Source: an uncultured Ruminococcus sp. (GTDB lineage: Bacteria > Bacillota > Clostridia > Oscillospirales > CAG-272). Taken from it: a DNA stretch of 8,217 nucleotides. Location: NCBI GenBank assembly GCA_902797495.1, contig CADBTH010000206.1:1-8217 (forward strand), given 5' to 3'. Position numbers and translations under genes: made by a program. The notes below the pieces were generated by a model, which was not told the origin of the DNA, searched no databases, and saw only the letters and a list, made by a program, of their open reading frames with translations. This document shows positions 1 to 7,039 of the stretch, one piece after another (the stretch's first letter is position 1; each line of letters starts with the position of its first letter).

Positions 1-2202
1 AGCGGTGTGGCTCTTGACGTAATTCTGGATCTCTTTCTTCAGTTCTTCCGTAGGCTCCGTGCCTTTTGTAAGGACGATACTCGCCTTTACAACCTGACCG
101 CGTATCTCGTCGGGAGCGGCTGAAACGCCGCATTCAAGTACGTAGGGAAGCTCCATGATAACGCTTTCGATCTCAAATGGACCGATACGGTAACCTGACG
201 ACTTGATCACGTCGTCGGCTCTGCCTACGTAGAAGAAGAAACCGTCCTCGTCGCGCCATGCGAGGTCGCCTGTGTGGTAGAATCCGTCGTGGCGGACTTC
301 AGCAGTCTTTTCTTCGTCTCTGTAATATTCAGTGAAGAGTCCACAGGGATTTCCGCCTGAAATATCGATACAGATCTCTCCGACGTCGCCGTCCGGAACT
401 ACGTTTCCTTCGGAATCAAGGAGAGATACTTTGTATATCGGCGCGGGCTTTCCCATGGATCCGATCTTATGAGGAGCGCCTCGCATATTGCCGATTATCA
501 TCGTGCTTTCGGACTGACCGAAACCTTCGAGAATCTGAAGACCGGTAATCTTTTCAAACTGCTTGTATACCTCGGGATTGAGGGCTTCGCCTGCGGTCGT
601 CATATGTTTTACGGATGAGAAGTCGTACTTGGATATATCTTCCTTGATCAACATTCTGAGCATCGTGGGAGGAGCGCAGAAAGTCGTGATCTGATATTTA
701 GCGAACATCGGGAGAATGTCGGAGGCGTGGAATCTGTCGAAGTCGTATACAAAGACCGCCGATTCGGCAAGCCACTGCCCGTAGAGCTTGCCCCACATCG
801 ATTTTGCCCAGCCGGTGTCGGATATCGTGAAGTGGAGTCCGTCAGGATCCGTGCAGTGCCAGTATTTCGCCGTATGGAAATGACCGAGCGGGTACTTGTG
901 GTTGTGAGACGCGATCTTCGGATATCCGGAAGTTCCGGAAGTGAAGAACATAAGAAGGGTGTCGTCGCCGCAGGGGGAATCATCCGTTCTTTTGTAATGC
1001 GTGCTGTAAAGAGGATACTCTTCGTTGAAATCGCGCCATCCGTCGCGGCTTCCGTTGACTATTAGCTTTATCTCAAGATCCGGAGACGTGCGGGCTGCGA
1101 TATCTACCTGCTCCGCAGTGTCGCCGTCGGACGTGCAGATGATCGCTTTTACACTCGCTTTGTTGAATCTGTATTCAAAATCGTGCGCCTGAAGCTGACT
1201 CGTCGCGGGTATCGCGACAGCTCCGAGCTTATTAAGTCCCATCATCGCAAACCAGAACTGATAGTGGCGCTTAAGGACGAGCATTACCTTGTCGCCCTTG
1301 CGAATACCCAGCGCTTTAAAATAGTTCGCACACTGATTGGAAGCCTTCTTTATATCTTTAAAGGTAAATCTTCTTTCCGTCTTTTCGTTTGATATGTGAA
1401 GCATCGCGAGCTTCTCGGGATGTTTGTCCGCGAGCGAGTCGCATATATCGAACGCGAAATTGAATTTATCGGTGTTTTTGAATTTGATCGACGTCGGAGT
1501 GCCTTTTTCGTTCAGCTCAACGTCGATGAAGTTTCTGTAAATTCTCTCGTTCTCTCCGGAATCTCTGGATGCAGCTTCGTTGGAAGTTACGACTTCAGTG
1601 GGCTGAAGCTCGGGGATCGGTTCTCCCGTCGGATTCAGAACTATTGCGTAGAATTCGCAATCAGCACCCTCTACGGCGATCATTCCGTGAGGAGTTGACG
1701 AATCGTAATAGATGCTGTCTCCGGCATGGAGCACTTCGCTGTGTTCGCCTACCTGGACCTTAAGTGCGCCGCTGATGACTATATCGCATTCCTGACCCTT
1801 GTGTGTCGTGAGCTCGATCACCGCTCCCTCTTTATAATCTGCGTGTACTTGAAGAGGCTCAGCGATCCTGTTTCTGAATGAGGAAGCCAGGTTGAAATAA
1901 GTCATACCGTGAGCTTTTTCAATTCTTTGACCGCCGCCGTTTCTTGTAACGGTGTAAGACGCAAGCCTCGGGCTCGTACCTTCGATGATGTCAGTCACGT
2001 CGACGTTGAAAGCGAGCGCACAGCGGTATATGAAAGCAAAGTTCAGGTCTGATCTTCCTTCCTCGCAAGCTATGTACTCTTCGACAGATACGTCCGTCTT
2101 TTTAGCCATCTCGACGGGTGTGAATCCCTCGATCTCACGAAGCGCGCGGATTCGTCCCGCCATTTCGCGTATCTTATAGTCCAGTTCTGTAATTTGCTGC
2201 AT
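1..2202 (-). CDS. XRE helix-turn-helix / cupin / medium-chain acyl-CoA synthetase fusion (copy B, 3'-truncated by window edge)
   Basis: 734 residues are visible and the frame is still open at base 1. Compared with copy A, about 27 residues are missing, including the segment with the catalytic C-terminal Lys, so that residue cannot be checked. This is truncation by the window, not a broken gene. The layout matches copy A: helix-turn-helix (about 12-74), cupin (H134 and E138 in THKGQE; H172 in DSSTPH), polar linker, then ligase with P-loop FFTSGTSGYPK at 419-429, EGFGQSEST at 559-567, HTGD at 643-646 and hinge VGRADDVIKSSGYRIGPFEIE at 659-679. The QTET core of copy A reads QSES here, and the following residues differ too, so substrate preference may differ. 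The ATG at 2202 is chosen because AAAGGA ends 6 nt before it; an in-frame ATG at 2217 would add five residues but would consume that Shine-Dalgarno. It is tandem with copy A and most likely arose by duplication. Confidence 0.9.
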   Translation of the reverse strand, partial: MQQITELDYKIREMAGRIRALREIEGFTPVEMAKKTDVSVEEYIACEEGRSDLNFAFIYRCALAFNVDVTDIIEGTSPRLASYTVTRNGGGQRIEKAHGMTYFNLASSFRNRIAEPLQVHADYKEGAVIELTTHKGQECDIVISGALKVQVGEHSEVLHAGDSIYYDSSTPHGMIAVEGADCEFYAIVLNPTGEPIPELQPTEVVTSNEAASRDSGENERIYRNFIDVELNEKGTPTSIKFKNTDKFNFAFDICDSLADKHPEKLAMLHISNEKTERRFTFKDIKKASNQCANYFKALGIRKGDKVMLVLKRHYQFWFAMMGLNKLGAVAIPATSQLQAHDFEYRFNKASVKAIICTSDGDTAEQVDIAARTSPDLEIKLIVNGSRDGWRDFNEEYPLYSTHYKRTDDSPCGDDTLLMFFTSGTSGYPKIASHNHKYPLGHFHTAKYWHCTDPDGLHFTISDTGWAKSMWGKLYGQWLAESAVFVYDFDRFHASDILPMFAKYQITTFCAPPTMLRMLIKEDISKYDFSSVKHMTTAGEALNPEVYKQFEKITGLQILEGFGQSESTMIIGNMRGAPHKIGSMGKPAPIYKVSLLDSEGNVVPDGDVGEICIDISGGNPCGLFTEYYRDEEKTAEVRHDGFYHTGDLAWRDEDGFFFYVGRADDVIKSSGYRIGPFEIESVIMELPYVLECGVSAAPDEIRGQVVKASIVLTKGTEPTEELKKEIQNYVKSHTA

Positions 2203-2208
2203 ATCGAT

Positions 2209-2214
2209 TCCTTT
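2209..2214 (-). promoter_or_regulatory. Shine-Dalgarno for XRE-cupin-ligase copy B
   Basis: The minus strand reads AAAGGA, 6 nt before the ATG at 2202, within the 44-nt gap after copy A. It favours 2202 over the in-frame ATG at 2217. No convincing promoter or terminator is visible in the rest of the gap. Confidence 0.65.
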
Positions 2215-2246
2215 CATTCGCAGGGAATTGTTCGTTATTCAGAGAG

Positions 2247-4529
2247 TTAAAGTTGATTCCTTATGATCTTTCCGCTGATCGTCTTAGGCAGCTCGTCCTT
2301 GAAAACGACGATCCTCGGATATTTATAAGGCGCCGTATGAGTCTTGACGTAATTCTGGATCTCTTTCTTCAGTTCTTCCGTCGGCTCCGTGCCCTTCGTA
2401 AGAACGATGCTCGCTTTGACGACCTGACCTCTTATCTCATCGGGAGCTGCGGATACACCGCATTCGAGAACGTAGGGAAGTTCCATGATGACGTTTTCGA
2501 TCTCAAACGGACCGATACGGTAACCGGAAGACTTGATGACATCGTCGGCTCTGCCGATGTACCAGTAGTATCCGTCTTCATCGCGCCACGCTTCGTCTCC
2601 CGTGTGATAATAACCGTCGTGCCATACTTCGCGCGTTCTTTCCGGATTGTTATAGTAACCTTTGAACAGTCCGCAGGGAGGATTATCGGGATCGGCTTTT
2701 ATACAGATCTCGCCGGTTTCGCCGATGCCGCAAGGCTTTCCGTCGTGATCGAGTATCTCAAGCTGATATGACAAGACCGGTTTGCCCATCGATCCGACCT
2801 TCTGCTTCGCACCGAGTAAGTTTGCGATCGTAAGGGTCGTTTCAGTCTGTCCGAATCCCTCTCTGATAGCAAGTCCCGTCGCCTTTTCAAACTGATAGAA
2901 TACCTCGGGGTTAAGCGCTTCTCCCGCCGTAGTCGCGTGCTTGATAGAAGAGAGATCGTACTTCGAAAGGTCGTCCTTTATAAGCATGCGGTACATAGTC
3001 GGCGGCGCGCAGAACGTTGTGATGTTGTATTTCTTGAACATCGGAAGGATCTCGTTTGCGTGGAATCTGTCGAAATCGTAGACGAATACGGCGCCTTCGC
3101 ACATCCATTGACCGTATAGCTTTCCCCAGAGAGCTTTTCCCCAGCCCGTCTCGGAGATCGTGAAGTGAAGTCCGTCTCTCTGAACGTAATGCCAGTATTT
3201 TGCAGTCGCATAGTGACCGAGCGCGTATTTATAGCTGTGGTCCGCGATCTTCGGATAACCGGAAGTACCGGAAGTGAAGAACATGACCATTGAGTCGTTT
3301 CCGCAGGGCGAATCTTCCGTTCTGTAGAAGTGCGCGCTGTAAAGCGGATACTCTTCGTTGAAATCGTGCCAGCCCTCTTTCGTTCCGCCTACAAGAATCT
3401 TGGTTTTCAGAGTTGAGGAGGTTTTCTGCGCTTCATCTACGTAGTCTGAAGTATTACCGTCCGCGGTGCATACGATCGCGGAAACACCTGCGGTCTCGAA
3501 TCTGTATTCGAGGTCGTGAGTGAGAAGCTGATTCGTCGCTGGGATCGCGACGGCGCCCAGCTTGTGAAGCGCGACAATGGAGAACCAGAACTGATAGTGT
3601 CTCTTCAGTATGAGCATTACTTTGTCGCCGCGCTTGATACCGAGAGATTTGAAATAGTTTGCGCACTGATTTGATGCTCTCTTAATATCCCTAAACGTGA
3701 ATCTGCGTTCGGTAAGATCGTTCGAAATATGGATCATCGCGAGCTTATCGGGGTATTTGTTGGCGATAGCGTCTACCGTGTCGAAAGCGAAATTGTATCT
3801 GTCGCTGTTCTTGAAGTTGAATGAAGTGGGGAGTCCTTTATCGTCCTCTTCACATTCGATGAACTCTTTGATGAGAAGATCTTCAGAGGATCTCGCAGTG
3901 ACGAGAGTCCTGCGCACTTCTTCTTCATTGGTTTCTACAGGCTCTCCGGGAAGAACTACCGCGCAGAAAACGCAGTCTTCGCCGTCGACCGCTATCATAC
4001 CGTGAGGGGTCGAAGAGTCGTAGTAGATACTGTCTCCTTCGCTGAGGACAGTAATATGTTCTCCGACCTGGACTTTCAGCTTTCCGCTGATAACGAGGTC
4101 GAATTCCTGACCCTTATGAGTCGTCGTATGTATCGGCTTTGACTGGAGCTCTTCGGAGTATTCGTATTTGACCCAGTAGGGCTCCGCAATCTTTTTTCTG
4201 AAGAGTGGCGCGAGATTGCTGATCTCGATACCGTCTTCGTGAGCCGTCAGCTGCCCTTTCCCGCGTCTTGTTACGGTGTAGGAAGTCAGTTTTGCACTGT
4301 CGCCTTCAAGAAGATCGGTAAGATCGATACCGAAAGCGTTCGCGCATTTGTATATAAACGTGAAGGGAAGATCGGTCCTTCCCGCTTCATATTCATCGTA
4401 AAGCTCTACGCTGACGTCGGTCCTCGCCGCAGTTTCTTCGACGCTCATCCCCAGTATTTCTCGCATTTCTTTTATTCTTGCGGCAACCTCTGCGAGCTGG
4501 TTTTGAGTTGACGTTTTATTTGTATCCAT
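2247..4529 (-). CDS. XRE helix-turn-helix / cupin / medium-chain acyl-CoA synthetase fusion (copy A)
   Basis: A 760-residue, three-part protein. Residues about 13-75 form an XRE-type helix-turn-helix (TDVSVELYDEYEAGR, then a FIYKCANAFGIDLTDLLEG tail). Residues about 130-195 are a cupin: H138 and E142 in THKGQE are motif 1, and GDSIYYDSSTPH with H176 is motif 2. A largely polar, acidic linker (about 196-235) leads to a complete acyl-CoA synthetase (about 240-760): P-loop FFTSGTSGYPK at 417-427, EGFGQTETT at 557-565, HTGD at 642-645, hinge IGRADDVIKSSGYRIGPFEIE at 658-678, and catalytic Lys754 in PKTISGK. The last motif resembles the lysine-acetylation site of Acs-type enzymes, so acetylation control is possible. 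The TSGTSGYPKIADHSY and GQTETTLT motifs fit the medium-chain (ACSM-like) subfamily. XRE-cupin regulators are, from general knowledge, often encoded beside such ligases; here they form one chain. AAAAGGA lies 7 nt before the ATG. The stop is 44 nt before copy B. The substrate, and whether it still binds DNA, are unknown. Confidence 0.92.
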   Translation of the reverse strand: MDTNKTSTQNQLAEVAARIKEMREILGMSVEETAARTDVSVELYDEYEAGRTDLPFTFIYKCANAFGIDLTDLLEGDSAKLTSYTVTRRGKGQLTAHEDGIEISNLAPLFRKKIAEPYWVKYEYSEELQSKPIHTTTHKGQEFDLVISGKLKVQVGEHITVLSEGDSIYYDSSTPHGMIAVDGEDCVFCAVVLPGEPVETNEEEVRRTLVTARSSEDLLIKEFIECEEDDKGLPTSFNFKNSDRYNFAFDTVDAIANKYPDKLAMIHISNDLTERRFTFRDIKRASNQCANYFKSLGIKRGDKVMLILKRHYQFWFSIVALHKLGAVAIPATNQLLTHDLEYRFETAGVSAIVCTADGNTSDYVDEAQKTSSTLKTKILVGGTKEGWHDFNEEYPLYSAHFYRTEDSPCGNDSMVMFFTSGTSGYPKIADHSYKYALGHYATAKYWHYVQRDGLHFTISETGWGKALWGKLYGQWMCEGAVFVYDFDRFHANEILPMFKKYNITTFCAPPTMYRMLIKDDLSKYDLSSIKHATTAGEALNPEVFYQFEKATGLAIREGFGQTETTLTIANLLGAKQKVGSMGKPVLSYQLEILDHDGKPCGIGETGEICIKADPDNPPCGLFKGYYNNPERTREVWHDGYYHTGDEAWRDEDGYYWYIGRADDVIKSSGYRIGPFEIENVIMELPYVLECGVSAAPDEIRGQVVKASIVLTKGTEPTEELKKEIQNYVKTHTAPYKYPRIVVFKDELPKTISGKIIRNQL

Positions 4530-4536
4530 ATATTAA

Positions 4537-4543
4537 TCCTTTT
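4537..4543 (-). promoter_or_regulatory. Shine-Dalgarno for XRE-cupin-ligase copy A
   Basis: The minus strand reads AAAAGGA, 7 nt before the ATG at 4529. It occupies most of the 20-nt gap after the TIM barrel-ligase stop, leaving no room for a separate promoter or terminator there, so the genes are very probably co-transcribed. Confidence 0.7.
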
Positions 4544-4549
4544 CCCGGC

Positions 4550-7039
4550 TTATGCCGTTTCGGTGCTGTTCGCCTTTTCGAGACCGAGCAGCTTTATCGC
4601 GTCTTCACGCATCTTGTATTTAAGTATTTTGCCTGCTACGTTCATCGGGAACGAGTCGACAAATTGAATGTACCTCGGCACTTTGTGCTTTGCCATATGT
4701 GCGAGAATATACTCTTTTATCTCTGATTCCGTCATCTCCTCGCCCTCTTTGAGAATGATGCAAGCCATAATCTCTTCGCCGTACTGTTCGTCGGGAACGC
4801 CTATGACCTGTACGTCGCTCACTTTCGGGTGAGTGTAGATGAACTCTTCGATCTCCTTGGGGTAAATATTCTCACCGCCGCGGATGATCATGTCCTTGAG
4901 CCTTCCGGTAATTCGGTAGTTGCCCTCGGGAGTTTTGCATGCAAGGTCGCCTGTGTGGAGCCAGCCGTCCGCGTCGATCGCGGTCGACGTGGCTTTCGGC
5001 ATCTTGTAATACCCTTTCATTATGTTATATCCGCGCGCAACGAATTCGCCCGTGACGTTTACGGGGAGGTCTTCACCCGTTTCGGGATCGACTATCTTAC
5101 ATTCGATCTCGGGCATAGCGCGCCCAACTGTAGAAACTCGGACTTCGATCGGATCGTCGACGGAACTCATCGTGCATCCGGGGGACGCCTCTGTCTGACC
5201 GTAGACTATCGTGATCTCCGTCATGTTCATTTTTTCAATGACTTCTTTCATGATGGCGATCGGGCAGGGTGAGCCCGCCATAATACCCGTTCTCATGTAG
5301 GAGAAATCCGTCTTTTCGAAATCGGGGTGTTCGAGCATCGAGATGAACATCGTCGGTACTCCGTGGAACGCCGTAACGTGTTCGTTGTTAATGCAGGAAA
5401 GCGCGGATTTTGCGGAAAAGTAGGGAAGCGGATGAAGAGTCGCGCCATGAGTCATGGACGCAGTCATTGCGAGTACCATTCCGAAACAGTGGAACATCGG
5501 TACCTGGATCATCATTCTGTCCGCAGTTGACAGATCCATTCTGTCACCGATACATTTTCCGTTGTTGACAATATTGTAGTGAGTGAGCATAACGCCCTTG
5601 GGGAAACCGGTCGTACCGGAGGTGTACTGCATATTGCAGACGTCGCCGGGCTTGACCTGAGACGCCATTCTGTATACCTTCTCTTTGGATACCATTGAAG
5701 AACGTTCTAATGAGTCTTCCCAGGTGAGACATCCTTTTTGTTCATAGCCGACCGTAATAATGTTCCTGAGGAAGGGAAGTCTTTTTGCATGAAGAGGCTC
5801 TTCGTGACGTTTGGAATCGAGCTCGGGGCAGAGTTCTCTCATGATCTCATCGTAGTGAGAATCTCTCGATCCTTTTTCCATAACGAGAGTGTGGGTGTCG
5901 GACTGTCTGAAAAGATACTCGGCTTCGTGTATCTTGTAAGCGGTGTTGACGGTAACAAGAACTGCTCCGAGTTTTACGGTCGCCCAGAACGTGATATACC
6001 ACTGAGGAACGTTGGAAGCCCATATCGCGACGTGACTACCGGCTTTCACACCGAGAGATACGAGAACTCTTGCGAATTCGTCGACGTCGTCGCGGAATTC
6101 GGAATATGTGCGCGTATAGTCAAGAGTAGTGTACTTGAACGCGAGCTGATCGGGAAAATGATCCGCCATCGTATCGAGAACGTCGGAAAAAGTTTTGTCG
6201 ATCAGGACGTCCTTCTTCCATACGTAGCTTCCGGTACCCGCGTTATTCTTGTAGTGCGAGGACTTTTTCCACGGTGTTCCATCGTAGGAGGACATATACG
6301 CCGTGAACTGCGGAAGAATGATATGTACGTCGGACAGCTCGCCTATCCATTCCGGATTCCACTCGAGTGAAATATAATTGTCGTAATTTATCGATCTGAG
6401 CGCGCCGAGAAGGTCTTTGACCGGAAGGTCTCCTTCTCCGATAAGGCAGGGGTTTCCCGCCTCGTCACAGTCTTTGATATGGACGTGCCTGACGTAAGCG
6501 CCGAGGTTCTTGATCGATTCGTCCGGAGATTCCTTACACACGGAATACGGATAGTAGAAATCCCAGAGAGCTCCGAGAGAGTCGTCCGCAAAACCGTCGA
6601 GAAATGACGCGAGCGCGGAAGTATCCGAAAAAATGCCCATAGATTCGACGAGAAGCTCGACTCCGGCTTTCTTTGCAGAAACGAGAGCAGATTTGATAAA
6701 AGCCTTTGCCACGGCAGTTTTATTCTCGTCTCCGACGTCCCCGTTACATTTTAATCTGATATAAGGAATATCGAGTTTCTTTGAAACGTCTATGCATTTT
6801 TCAAGCTCTGCCACAGCCTCTTTCACAAGACTTTCGTCGGAGATATCGGTCGTAAGATTTATACAGCAAATATTGATGTTTGAGTCCCTTTGCTTCTTAT
6901 CAATATAATTGATACTTACACCGTCGATCTCGTCGACACTGTGTATCTCTATGCCGCTGAAATTGTAGTTTGCGGCAAAAGTGAAGAAATCGTTTATATC
7001 GTATCTGTTCCAGTAATTCGTAGAGAAGGAAAACTTCAT
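4550..7039 (-). CDS. Fusion of xylose-isomerase-like TIM barrel and ACSF2/FadD-type acyl-CoA synthetase
   Basis: An 829-residue protein. The ATG at 7039 is preferred over an in-frame ATG at 7060 because GAGGAGG sits 7 nt upstream of it and it forms the ATGA overlap with the preceding stop. Residues 1-245 resemble a sugar-phosphate isomerase/epimerase (AP-endonuclease 2-like) TIM barrel. Candidate metal ligands are retained: E132 in LLVES, D160 in LWDFYY, H187 in HVHIKD and E226 in LEWNPE. Residues 270-829 are a complete adenylate-forming ligase: P-loop YTSGTTGFPKG at 472-482, MFHCFG at 515-520, YGQTE at 613-617, TGD at 696-698, hinge GRLKDMIIRGGENIYPKEIE at 712-731, and catalytic Lys804 in VAGK. 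The expected reaction of this half is acid + ATP + CoA to acyl-CoA + AMP + PPi, probably cytosolic, with a medium-chain or related acid. Each half is complete, so this is a true fusion rather than a read-through fragment. The barrel's substrate is unknown; it may supply or modify the acid, which is inference. It lies 20 nt upstream of the next gene. Confidence 0.9.
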   Translation of the reverse strand: MKFSFSTNYWNRYDINDFFTFAANYNFSGIEIHSVDEIDGVSINYIDKKQRDSNINICCINLTTDISDESLVKEAVAELEKCIDVSKKLDIPYIRLKCNGDVGDENKTAVAKAFIKSALVSAKKAGVELLVESMGIFSDTSALASFLDGFADDSLGALWDFYYPYSVCKESPDESIKNLGAYVRHVHIKDCDEAGNPCLIGEGDLPVKDLLGALRSINYDNYISLEWNPEWIGELSDVHIILPQFTAYMSSYDGTPWKKSSHYKNNAGTGSYVWKKDVLIDKTFSDVLDTMADHFPDQLAFKYTTLDYTRTYSEFRDDVDEFARVLVSLGVKAGSHVAIWASNVPQWYITFWATVKLGAVLVTVNTAYKIHEAEYLFRQSDTHTLVMEKGSRDSHYDEIMRELCPELDSKRHEEPLHAKRLPFLRNIITVGYEQKGCLTWEDSLERSSMVSKEKVYRMASQVKPGDVCNMQYTSGTTGFPKGVMLTHYNIVNNGKCIGDRMDLSTADRMMIQVPMFHCFGMVLAMTASMTHGATLHPLPYFSAKSALSCINNEHVTAFHGVPTMFISMLEHPDFEKTDFSYMRTGIMAGSPCPIAIMKEVIEKMNMTEITIVYGQTEASPGCTMSSVDDPIEVRVSTVGRAMPEIECKIVDPETGEDLPVNVTGEFVARGYNIMKGYYKMPKATSTAIDADGWLHTGDLACKTPEGNYRITGRLKDMIIRGGENIYPKEIEEFIYTHPKVSDVQVIGVPDEQYGEEIMACIILKEGEEMTESEIKEYILAHMAKHKVPRYIQFVDSFPMNVAGKILKYKMREDAIKLLGLEKANSTETA

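Noticed and set aside
1..2202. Copy B as a pseudogene because its C-terminus is missing
   Set aside because: The frame is open without stop or frameshift up to base 1; the loss is due to the window edge.
2207..2228. Short inverted repeat (ATTCC and GGAAT, 12-nt loop) in the gap before copy B, overlapping the Shine-Dalgarno
   Set aside because: A 5-bp stem is weak and expected by chance, and it has no U-tract, so it is neither a credible terminator nor an operator. Occlusion of the ribosome-binding site is possible but unsupported.
2253..2771. Plus-strand open frame of 172 codons
   Set aside because: It is antisense to the highly conserved C-terminal part of copy A and has no family resemblance; it is a by-product of the codon usage of the real gene.
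4829..5272. Plus-strand open frame of 147 codons
   Set aside because: It is antisense to the ligase hinge region of the fusion gene, with no recognisable motif; a shadow frame.
5738..6370. Plus-strand open frame of 210 codons
   Set aside because: It lies antisense within the TIM barrel-ligase gene, spanning the end of the barrel and the start of the ligase. Its translation shows no recognisable domain, so it is a shadow.
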